DNA from: Gammaproteobacteria bacterium
GTDB taxonomy: Bacteria > Pseudomonadota > Gammaproteobacteria > Pseudomonadales > M0112
Assembly (NCBI GenBank): GCA_006227085.1
Contig: SBFY01000208.1
Coordinates: 1 to 16,430 of the forward strand
Reading direction: 5' to 3'
DNA length: 16,430 bases
Shown here: positions 6,921-14,288 of the stretch, piece after piece
How the letters are laid out: the number at the start of each line of letters is the position of its first letter
How positions within the stretch are numbered: position 1 is the first letter of the stretch
Notes under the pieces: model-generated
What the model saw: only the letters and a program-made list of their open reading frames with translations
Database searches by the model: none
What the model was told of the DNA's origin: nothing
Program-made: the position numbers and the translations under genes

Positions 6921-8095
6921 CGTATGGCCTTCCCTGCCGGCTTATCCAGCAAGCGCGCAGCCATCACCAACGGTAACCACAAGGTAAACCAGTTCTCGCG
7001 TGGACGCGCAATCAGGTAGCCGCCATCAAACGAGCACGCCACCATGCCATACACCAGCAAACCCAGCGTCACCAAACCCATGGCCGTATGCCGTGCTGAC
7101 CAGGCTGCACGGAATGCCAACACCACTAACAGTGCCCACAGGGCCAAACCCACTGCGCCTGCGTAATAAAACACCGACAAGTGCATGTTGTGCGGATCAT
7201 GGAACAGCCAGCCATTTTGCGGTATCACGATCAGCAACTCATCGCCAAACCCGTGACCTAACCATGGCTTTTCGAGCGCACGTTCGAACACGTGACTCCA
7301 TATCCACGGCCGCCAGGAAAGACCGCGCTCCCACAGGGTTTCATTGAATGCGAGTAACAGGGCCAAACCACTGATGGTCATGACAGCGACTGCCCAGCCG
7401 CGCTGGTTACGACGCACCAGCGCCAGCACCATCGCTGTGGCAAACCAGGCCAGCAAGGGCGTACGCGACTGTGTCAGCAACACCATCACGATAATGGCCG
7501 CAGCCACCGGCAAATACAGCACGAAGGCATAGCGGCGTTGCTGGCAGGCAATGTACTCACTCATCATCAGCGCCAGGAAAAATCCCATGAAGTAACCCGT
7601 CACCAGCGGGTTATACAAGGGCGGCAAGCCATTGAAGCGCTGGTGCCAATCATTGCCTCCCAGCACATACCAGTCGATCACTGAATAGACTGCGTAAACA
7701 CCGGCCAGCACCACGGAGACGCGAAATGCCGGCAAGACCCATTCCTCCGCGGCGCCAATGTCGCGTGAAAACGCCAGCGCAAACAAGGTAATGAAAACGG
7801 CGTACTTGATAAAAAAGTCACTTTCCGATTGATCGACCGCCCAGCTTGCTGATGAAGCGGCCCAGAACACGAACACCACTAACGCCAGTCGTACCGGATT
7901 ACCAAAAACCGCCTGCAAGGCCGCGCGCGGTGATAACACCACCATGGCCAGTGCCGGCGCCAGCACCCCGAGATACACGATTGTCTTGTGCGCAGTACGA
8001 CCGGTTGCCACAAACAGGCCAGTACAAAATAGTACGATCCCGATCGGCAACAGCCATTGCTGGATACCATGCCGCAAGTATTGCAGTGCCTTCAT
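6917..8095 (-). CDS. O-antigen ligase/polymerase-type membrane protein (Wzy_C/WaaL family), copy 1
   Basis: A 392-residue polytopic membrane protein, clearly paralogous to the downstream copy. Shared blocks are LLTQSRTPLL (207-215, Arg211), GLSWRPWIWSHVFERALEKP (258-277, Arg262), WLGHGFGDE, FHDPHNMHLSVFYYAG (His302) and the C-terminal ARPRENWFTLWLP. Its role is expected to be transfer or polymerisation of lipid-linked oligosaccharide on the periplasmic face of the inner membrane. The ATG directly abuts the upstream stop (TGAATG), with GGAGG about 6 bases before it, and its own stop overlaps the next start by ATGA. Keeping both copies with all key residues suggests two acceptor or donor specificities, or a ligase plus a polymerase, rather than redundancy (inference). 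Confidence 0.83.
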   Translation of the reverse strand: MKALQYLRHGIQQWLLPIGIVLFCTGLFVATGRTAHKTIVYLGVLAPALAMVVLSPRAALQAVFGNPVRLALVVFVFWAASSASWAVDQSESDFFIKYAVFITLFALAFSRDIGAAEEWVLPAFRVSVVLAGVYAVYSVIDWYVLGGNDWHQRFNGLPPLYNPLVTGYFMGFFLALMMSEYIACQQRRYAFVLYLPVAAAIIVMVLLTQSRTPLLAWFATAMVLALVRRNQRGWAVAVMTISGLALLLAFNETLWERGLSWRPWIWSHVFERALEKPWLGHGFGDELLIVIPQNGWLFHDPHNMHLSVFYYAGAVGLALWALLVVLAFRAAWSARHTAMGLVTLGLLVYGMVACSFDGGYLIARPRENWFTLWLPLVMAARLLDKPAGKAIR

Positions 8096-8971
8096 TCAAT
8101 CCTCCAGCGGATCAAAACCATTGGCGGTCAGCCGCCATCCCTTGCCGGATTGCGGGTCCACATGCACTCGCTGCTGGCGCGGATCAGCGTCGTCTCGCCA
8201 CAGGCGCTTCCAGGCCAGGAAGTGCACATACGGGAATGTCATGTCGCCATCGATATCATTCGTCAGCTGGCCAGGCCAGCAATCCCACGCCTGCGGATAC
8301 CTCTCACGGCCATCGCGCCACGGGATACGGCAGCCGGGCGTGCTGAAACTTTCTTCAAACAAGGCATCACGACGCAGTGGATTGCCTACATCAATGACAC
8401 GGCGCGCCCAGCGCGGCCAGTTCTTGTAACGCAGGAACACCTTGCTGAACTGTGCTTCATCAAAACGGGTGTGCGCCGGGTTCTCCAGGCAGGCTTGCCA
8501 ATCGGGCGCTCGCCGGAAGGCCTGGCGCAAGTCTTCCGTATTATGGAAGGCGCACAAGTGGCCGGAAATGCGCGTGTCATGCGTTGATACACACACATGC
8601 TGTTGCAGGCGCGGATACATCCAGCCGGCCATATCGCCCCAGATCACATCAATATCGCCAAAACCGAAATACGCATAACCCTGCAAGTCCTGCTCATGCA
8701 CGGCCCCAAGCGCGGGCTTCAGGTCACAAAGCTTGTAGGCATTATCCGGCGCGAAACGGATCTGCAAGGCCCCTGATACCTTGTGCTTGTAATCCGCGAA
8801 ACTGCAGGACACAAACCGCACATTGGCCGGATGTGCCGCAGGAATCTCGCAGTCGGTATAGAACAACCAGTCCACCGTGGCATTCCAGCCACAGCTCACC
8901 AAGAAGAAATCAAACCAGAATGGCCAACGGCCAAAGTACGGCACCACGATGCATAAGCGCTTGTTGCCCAT
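8096..8971 (-). CDS. DUF6625-type putative glycosyltransferase
   Basis: A 291-residue cytosolic protein with no membrane segment. The opening KRLCIVVPYFGRWPFWFDFF, then NATVDWLFYTDC and the block FGFGDIDVIWGD (102-113) match the DUF6625 family as I recall it; these occur in surface-polysaccharide loci. The nucleotide-binding first strand and the D-x-D in GDIDV suggest a GT-A fold using a nucleotide-sugar and a divalent metal. YVHFLAWKR (248-256) supplies a late His, as in several GT-A enzymes. The frame is open to an ATG at 9010, and another ATG at 8977 overlaps the upstream stop. The ATG at 8971 is chosen because AGAAGGG lies 7 bases before it, while the 8977 ATG is only 1 base from that site. 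The sugar and acceptor are unknown; activity is inferred. Confidence 0.72.
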   Translation of the reverse strand: MGNKRLCIVVPYFGRWPFWFDFFLVSCGWNATVDWLFYTDCEIPAAHPANVRFVSCSFADYKHKVSGALQIRFAPDNAYKLCDLKPALGAVHEQDLQGYAYFGFGDIDVIWGDMAGWMYPRLQQHVCVSTHDTRISGHLCAFHNTEDLRQAFRRAPDWQACLENPAHTRFDEAQFSKVFLRYKNWPRWARRVIDVGNPLRRDALFEESFSTPGCRIPWRDGRERYPQAWDCWPGQLTNDIDGDMTFPYVHFLAWKRLWRDDADPRQQRVHVDPQSGKGWRLTANGFDPLED

Positions 8972-8973
8972 CG

Positions 8974-9933
8974 TCATGCCCTTCTGAAACGTGACAGCCA
9001 ACGCTGCCATATGGATACCGGCGGGTGATGCTCCCGCAAAGGCGGCTGCAAGGCTTCGGCAATCTTGCGGCCGACCACGGTGAACGTGTACTGCGCATTC
9101 ACCAGCTGCTGGCCGGCAGCAGCAATGCTGTCTGCCAGGGCGGTGTCCGCCCGCAAGCGCTGCAGTTTTTGCTGCAAGGAAGCCATGTCATGGTACAGCA
9201 CGATATTTTCCATGTCCTTGAGCCCCAGCGCCCGGTTTTCTTCTTCGCCCTGGTCATACGCCAACAACACACAACCGCAGGCCATCGCCTCAAAATTCTT
9301 GATCATGTATTCGCCCATGCCCATGTCACAACTGACGAAAAAGCGGATGCGATTGAGCATGGCAAGGTATTCTTCGCCCGAAGCCGTGCGTACGACTTGC
9401 AAAGGCTCTTTTTGTGCCAGCTCGTCCAGGAAATGCTTGCGCCCCTGGTAGACACGATGGCCGGTACTGCCCACAAACGCCAATTCGATATCGCGCGGCT
9501 TGCCCAGGTTGTGCAGGCGCGTCTCGTCATACCCTTTCGGTACAAACACGCAATCCACGCCTTCTTCACGCAAGCGACGGCTCACACTCACGCCACTGGA
9601 CAACACCCGCGCCCACGGCAGCGCGCGGTAATGCTGGCTGAACTTGCCCTGGTACTTACCGGGAATATAGTTCTGGTAAGCATCGTGCTCAAGGATCACC
9701 AGGTTCGGGATGGTCTGGATAAACCGCACTTGGCGGATTTCTTTCTTGAAGCGCAGGAAAAATATAATGCGATCGTAGGCCGCCACATCCAGCGTGGAAA
9801 AATACGCCGCCAGGTTGGCCTGTTCGTCATCGCTGAGCCAACGCAGGTCGCAGTCGACATGTTCACCCACCGCCTCGTATAAACGGTCGAGGATAATCCG
9901 CTGCTCTTTTTGCACCAGCAACAGGACTTTCAT
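8974..9933 (-). CDS. CgeB-like glycosyltransferase (GT-B fold, glycosyl transferases group 1)
   Basis: A 319-residue protein with the layout of a small GT-B glycosyltransferase. It has an N-terminal Rossmann-like half starting MKVLLLVQKEQR and a C-terminal half starting near DIELAFVGSTGHRVYQGR (148-165). The donor-site block GEYMIKNFEAMACGCVLLAY (207-226) corresponds to the E-containing nucleotide-sugar motif and resembles the Glyco_trans_1_2/CgeB type. A 'NIVLYHD' segment follows, as usual in that family. It probably adds a sugar to the LPS core or to another surface glycan at the cytoplasmic membrane. The ATG overlaps the previous gene's stop (ATGA, 9933-9930) and AGGAG sits about 7 bases before it. 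Donor and acceptor cannot be assigned. Confidence 0.82.
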   Translation of the reverse strand: MKVLLLVQKEQRIILDRLYEAVGEHVDCDLRWLSDDEQANLAAYFSTLDVAAYDRIIFFLRFKKEIRQVRFIQTIPNLVILEHDAYQNYIPGKYQGKFSQHYRALPWARVLSSGVSVSRRLREEGVDCVFVPKGYDETRLHNLGKPRDIELAFVGSTGHRVYQGRKHFLDELAQKEPLQVVRTASGEEYLAMLNRIRFFVSCDMGMGEYMIKNFEAMACGCVLLAYDQGEEENRALGLKDMENIVLYHDMASLQQKLQRLRADTALADSIAAAGQQLVNAQYTFTVVGRKIAEALQPPLREHHPPVSIWQRWLSRFRRA

Positions 9934-11063
9934 GCACGCTCCTGTAGCGGCTTGACCGCATCCAGTTGCCAGAAGCGCCGGACAAAAGCCGGCAATGCAT
10001 ATTCCGCCTGCAGGCGCTGGTAGCCTTTGTCACCCCATTCGCGCCGCTCATCCCCACTCATGCGATATGCCTGCAACAAACGTTCATCCAGTTGCTGTGG
10101 TTGCGCGCGCGAATACAGCAGCCCGGTATCCGCCACCACTTCCGCAGCGCCGCCACAATCGGCTGCAATCACTGGCACACGGGCCGCTTGTGCCTCGTTG
10201 AGCACGATGCCGAAAGGCTCCTTGTCGGAGGTCGACACATAGGCGTCAAATGCCGCGAACAAGCGCCAGGCATTCGCGACTTTCCCCAACAGGCGAACCC
10301 GGTCTTGCAAGCCCAATGCGGCAATACGCGCCTTTAACGGTTCGTGCAGGCGGCCACTGCCGATGAGCACCAGCGCAGCCTCCGGCATCTGCGGTGCGAC
10401 TCGCGCAAAGGCCTCCAGCAACGACGGCTGGTCCTTGTCCGGGTGCAGGCGTCCCACATTGCCAAACACAAACCCCTGTTCCGGCAAGTCGAGCACATTG
10501 CGTGAAATGGCTTTCGGGAAAATGCCTTTTGCCAGCGCATCGGCATCCACACAATTCGGCAGGCTAGTGATGTGGGCAGCGAGAACCTCGCCGCAATCCT
10601 TGCGCAAATCCTCTGTCACTGCCTGCGATACCCCAACCAGCCAGGTGTATTCACGATGCATGCGGAACAATAACCGACGCCCCCAGCTATCCATCACGCC
10701 AAACGCGTGGGCGACACCGAGGATGCGCGGCTGGCTCATCGTTTTGGCAACCTGCCACGCCACATATAACGCCTTGTAACGCTGCGCAATGACCAGGGCG
10801 TAATCCGTTTGTTCGCATAATTCACGTACCGGCTTGATCGCTGCGCGTTTCATGCCGCTCAAGTCCCGGCTCGATAACTGCAGGCAAATGACCCGGTCAC
10901 TGTTTGCCAGTTTTTGTACCCGTTCGTTGTCATCGCCCGTCAGGAAAACTGTGGTAATGGTAAAGCGGTCACGATCAAAAGCAGCCGCATAGCGCCCGGC
11001 CAACTCAAGGAAAGGGCTGTCGGTGCCATGCACGATCTGCAGGATCGGGATTTTCACCGCCAT
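9930..11063 (-). CDS. GT4-like glycosyltransferase
   Basis: A 377-residue GT-B glycosyltransferase. The N-terminal acceptor half starts with KIPILQIVHGTDSPFLELA, and a donor half begins near residue 198. Key motifs are GNVGRLHPDKDQPSLLEAFA (201-220), the usual GRLxxxK phosphate-binding segment, and KEPFGIVLNEAQAARVPVIA (281-300) with the E-x7-E pair (E282, E290) of retaining GT4 enzymes. It likely works on LPS core or O-chain assembly with its neighbours. The frame is open to an ATG at 11114. The ATG at 11063 is preferred because the family starts at the KIPILQIVHG strand and GGGAG lies 10 bases before it; the longer form adds a low-complexity MARQARGAATIGG tail. The start overlaps the kinase stop by 10 bases. 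Confidence 0.87.
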   Translation of the reverse strand: MAVKIPILQIVHGTDSPFLELAGRYAAAFDRDRFTITTVFLTGDDNERVQKLANSDRVICLQLSSRDLSGMKRAAIKPVRELCEQTDYALVIAQRYKALYVAWQVAKTMSQPRILGVAHAFGVMDSWGRRLLFRMHREYTWLVGVSQAVTEDLRKDCGEVLAAHITSLPNCVDADALAKGIFPKAISRNVLDLPEQGFVFGNVGRLHPDKDQPSLLEAFARVAPQMPEAALVLIGSGRLHEPLKARIAALGLQDRVRLLGKVANAWRLFAAFDAYVSTSDKEPFGIVLNEAQAARVPVIAADCGGAAEVVADTGLLYSRAQPQQLDERLLQAYRMSGDERREWGDKGYQRLQAEYALPAFVRRFWQLDAVKPLQERA

Positions 11064-12457
11064 GGCTGCAGCACTCCCGCCAATTGTTGCTGCACCGCGG
11101 GCTTGTCGCGCCAATTACGCAGGAAACGATCGACATCACGCTTCAATGCATTGCGTGCTGCACGCAACGAGCGATGCCAACGCATGGCATCGAGGTCAAT
11201 CAGGCACAACTGTTCATCCTGCACCATGAAATTGGTCGCTTTCATATCACCGTGACTGATACCCGCTGCGGCCATCGTACGAATAATGGCTGCCAACGCT
11301 GCTTGCCGCCCCGGCCGATCCTGCAAGTGACGTGAATCCAGCAACTCACCAGCCACCGCATCCGTCACCAGCCAGGCACGGGTGTTCATGCCCAAACGAC
11401 GATGTTCCAGCAGGCACACCGGCCTCGGTGTCGGGATGCCGGCGTACGACAACAACCATGCTGACAACCATGCATTGCGTGCACGGCTGCGCTTGAAGGC
11501 ACGACGCAGCAAGCGTTTCTTGTCCTTGATGTTGTAACGCTTGATCACCACCTCATGACCATCCATGGCGGCGCGTACCACGGTTGCGCTATTCCCGGCC
11601 TTGAGGATGTCAGCGCTTTCCATGAAAGCATCGGGGTTCGCAATAAAGGCCTGCAAGTCACTGCCGCTGCGATCACGTTCCCAGATCGCCCATGCATCAC
11701 GCTGCGCTTGCACGGCAAATTGACTGCACTCGCGCTGGGCCTTGTCGAGAAAATGCCGGGTGCGCTGGCGCCACGCTTTTTGCGTTGCGGCTTCCAGCAC
11801 TTCAGGCAGGATCGGCAAGCGGCGCTCCTGCATGTAGCGGTCTGCCAGTGGGCGCAAACCCATCTGCTCATCCAGCGGCCATTGCGCCAGCAACAGGGCC
11901 AGGTTGTGCACACTGGCCTGTTCCGGCAATGGCGCGACACATTGTTCGATGCTGCCCGCATCAATCACCCACAGCTGTTCGCCCATGCAGAGGAAGTTAT
12001 CGAGGTGGATATCGTGCTGGCACAAACCTGCACGATGCATTGCCCCGACCACACGCCCCAGCTCACCCATCCAGTGTGGCCGGCGATGAATGTCGGCCCA
12101 GGCACGGGAAACCGGTACCGCATCCTCCAGCCAGGCATGCAGGGAGACACCGACACGCCCGCAGGCACTCAGGCATTGCAACAGGATGGCCGGGGATAAC
12201 ACCGATGCCTGCTGCAAGGCCTGGTAACCGCTGTTTTCACGCTGTTGCCGCAGCGGCAGGCGTTCATCCGCAAGGAAGACCTTGGCCAGCACGGGCTCGC
12301 CTTGCCAGCGGGCACGCAAAACCCAGCGCCGGCCCGGCACGACCCGCAATAGCTGCTCGCAGCGCACGGCGGTGCCATCGGCCAACGGCAGGTCGAACGG
12401 CAGCGTCAGGTCACGCGCGCCGTCAAGCCAATCCTGGAAGAAATCGCGTTCGGACAT
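11054..12457 (-). CDS. Fused double-domain LPS-type kinase (tandem Kdo/heptose kinase-like domains)
   Basis: A 467-residue cytosolic protein made of two small protein-kinase-like domains of the WaaP/KdkA (LPS kinase) type. Domain 1 (about 30-200) has a candidate ATP-binding lysine in VLAKVF (K59), the catalytic loop CQHDIHLDNF (D149, N154) and the metal loop VIDAG (D166). Domain 2 (about 285-450) has the glycine-rich ILKAGNSATVV, K306 in VVIKRY, the catalytic loop ISHGDMKATNF (D404, N409) and LIDLD (D421). All key residues are present in both halves, so both could be active. Known relatives phosphorylate Kdo or heptose of the LPS inner core, strengthening the outer membrane; typical members have a single domain of about 240-270 residues. 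It is the first gene of the overlapping LPS run. The gap to the antiporter gene is 64 bases, with no convincing promoter and no good Shine-Dalgarno sequence. Confidence 0.85.
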   Translation of the reverse strand: MSERDFFQDWLDGARDLTLPFDLPLADGTAVRCEQLLRVVPGRRWVLRARWQGEPVLAKVFLADERLPLRQQRENSGYQALQQASVLSPAILLQCLSACGRVGVSLHAWLEDAVPVSRAWADIHRRPHWMGELGRVVGAMHRAGLCQHDIHLDNFLCMGEQLWVIDAGSIEQCVAPLPEQASVHNLALLLAQWPLDEQMGLRPLADRYMQERRLPILPEVLEAATQKAWRQRTRHFLDKAQRECSQFAVQAQRDAWAIWERDRSGSDLQAFIANPDAFMESADILKAGNSATVVRAAMDGHEVVIKRYNIKDKKRLLRRAFKRSRARNAWLSAWLLSYAGIPTPRPVCLLEHRRLGMNTRAWLVTDAVAGELLDSRHLQDRPGRQAALAAIIRTMAAAGISHGDMKATNFMVQDEQLCLIDLDAMRWHRSLRAARNALKRDVDRFLRNWRDKPAVQQQLAGVLQPWR

Positions 12458-12521
12458 CAGGGCAGACCGGCACCAAAACGGCTATTTAAACAGAAATGCG
12501 AGACTTCGCGGAAACAGGGGT

Positions 12522-14258
12522 TCAGCCGCCGAGATTGGCCAGCTCGATATCGCGCTGCTGATCCATGCGCCGGACAGCCACATCCTCAGGGGCGCCGGTG
12601 ACCTGCAGCACCCGCCCGGCCAGTTGCAGGCCCGACTCCAACGCCTCGGGAATCACTTCGGTGGCGCCCAGCGTGAGTAGCCGGGCAGATTGTTGCGCAT
12701 CGCGCGCACGGGCCACGATCGGCAGCTGCGGCCACTCGGCACGCGCCACCTGGACGACTCGCTCGATGGCCGCGCTATTGTCCATGGTTAACACCAGTGC
12801 ACTGGCCTTGCCGGCATGGGCGCGGCGCAGCAACTCCAACCGCGAAGCATCGCCGTAATACACCGGCAAGCCGGCCTGGCGGGCATCGGCCACATGGCTG
12901 GCCTGGGTGTCCAGTGCCAGGTAACACACCTTGTCGGAATCCAGCACGCGCGCCAGCAGCTGGCCAACGCGGCCGAAACCGGCAATCACAACATGCCCCT
13001 GCAACTCCCCAACGGCAGCCAGGTCACCCTCTTCGTAGACTTGCCGCTGGGCCGGTTCCAGCCAGGCCGACAAACGGCTACCGCTGATCGCCACCAATGG
13101 CGTGACCACCATGGTCAGACCGGCCACGATCAACATGAACTGGCCGACATCGGGCGGCAGTAATTGCAGGCTGATCGCCAAGCCCACTACCACAAAGGCA
13201 AATTCACCACCCTGGCCGAGCAACAAACCGGCCTCCAGTGCGGTATGCCGTGGCAATCCGAAAGCCAGGCACAGCGCTGCCGTGATCACGCTCTTGATCG
13301 CGAACAGGCCAGCCACTGAGGCCAGCAGCCAGGGCCATTCATCCGCCACCAGGCGGTAATCGATCCCCATCCCCACGGACATGAAGAACAGGCCCAGCAG
13401 CAAACCCTTGAACGGCTCGATATTCACCTCAATTTCGTGGCGAAACTCGGTATCGGCCAGCAGCAAGCCGGCCAGGAAAGCGCCCAGAGCCATCGACAGG
13501 CCAGTTGCCCCGGTAATCGCCGAGGCACTGACAATCACCAGCAAGGTGGCGGCCATGAACATCTCGGCACTGCGCGAATGCGCCACCAGCCGGAACAGCG
13601 GCCGCAACAGCAATCGGCCCCCCAGGTAAATGGCGGTGATTACCAGCGCCGCCTTGCCAAGCGCGCCGAGCAAAGCCAGACCGATACTGCCCCCGGTTTT
13701 CATGCCCAGCACACCGACCAGGAACAGGATGGGCACCACCGCCAGGTCCTGCATCAGCAGGATGGAAAAACTCGAGCGCCCCAGCGGTGACGCCAATTGG
13801 CGGCGGTCAATCAGCAACTGCATGACAATGGCTGTTGACGACAAGGCGAGGCAACAACCCAGCACCATGGATGCCGACGGTGAATTGCCGAATCCCCAGG
13901 CCACCAGGCCAATCACGACTGCCGTGATCACGATTTGCAAGCTGCCCAAACCGAACACCAGCCGCCGCATCGCCCACAACCTGTCCAGCGACAGTTCCAG
14001 GCCGATCATGAACAGCAGGAAAATCACACCCAACTCGGCCAGCGACTGGACGCCCGCGAGGTCGGTGATCACAAAATGGCGCAGCCAGCCGTATTCACCC
14101 GCCAGCAACCCCAGGCCATAAGGTCCGACCAGGGCACCCATCAGCAAGTACCCCAGCACCGGGCTGATGCGCAGGCGGTGCAATACCGGCACCACGATGC
14201 CAGCGGCCACCAGGAACACAACGATTTCATGCAGGTGCGGAATGGCGTGGTATTCCAT
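12522..14258 (-). CDS. CPA2-family cation:proton antiporter with RCK (TrkA-N) domain, KefB-like
   Basis: A 578-residue inner-membrane protein. Residues 1-400 hold about a dozen hydrophobic segments of the Na+/H+ exchanger (CPA2) fold, with the conserved LLMQDLAVVP (167-176, D171), LALSSTAIV (138-145) and GLLLGQGGEFAFV (344-356) blocks. A cytosolic Rossmann domain follows: GHVVIAGFGRVGQLLARVL (421-439) and an acidic residue at the next strand end (LALD, 450), consistent with NAD(H) or nucleotide binding. KefB/KefC are glutathione-gated K+ efflux systems, but the ion and ligand here are not determined, and no KefF/KefG-type ancillary gene is present. It lies 30 bases downstream of a second antiporter, so the two form a probable operon. 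No strong Shine-Dalgarno precedes the ATG. Confidence 0.9.
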   Translation of the reverse strand: MEYHAIPHLHEIVVFLVAAGIVVPVLHRLRISPVLGYLLMGALVGPYGLGLLAGEYGWLRHFVITDLAGVQSLAELGVIFLLFMIGLELSLDRLWAMRRLVFGLGSLQIVITAVVIGLVAWGFGNSPSASMVLGCCLALSSTAIVMQLLIDRRQLASPLGRSSFSILLMQDLAVVPILFLVGVLGMKTGGSIGLALLGALGKAALVITAIYLGGRLLLRPLFRLVAHSRSAEMFMAATLLVIVSASAITGATGLSMALGAFLAGLLLADTEFRHEIEVNIEPFKGLLLGLFFMSVGMGIDYRLVADEWPWLLASVAGLFAIKSVITAALCLAFGLPRHTALEAGLLLGQGGEFAFVVVGLAISLQLLPPDVGQFMLIVAGLTMVVTPLVAISGSRLSAWLEPAQRQVYEEGDLAAVGELQGHVVIAGFGRVGQLLARVLDSDKVCYLALDTQASHVADARQAGLPVYYGDASRLELLRRAHAGKASALVLTMDNSAAIERVVQVARAEWPQLPIVARARDAQQSARLLTLGATEVIPEALESGLQLAGRVLQVTGAPEDVAVRRMDQQRDIELANLGG

Positions 14259-14288
14259 GTCAATGCGTCCGGTGGCGTTAAATCCAGC

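Noticed and set aside
9025..9882. Plus-strand open frame of 285 codons
   Set aside because: It lies wholly inside the CgeB-like glycosyltransferase on the other strand and has no recognisable domain.
11692..12489. Plus-strand open frame of 265 codons
   Set aside because: It is antisense to the double kinase and its composition is that of a shadow frame.
12458..12521. Promoter or terminator in the gap between the antiporter and kinase genes
   Set aside because: There is only a TAAATA-like -10 with no -35 and a 4-bp stem (GCGA/TCGC), too weak to support either call.
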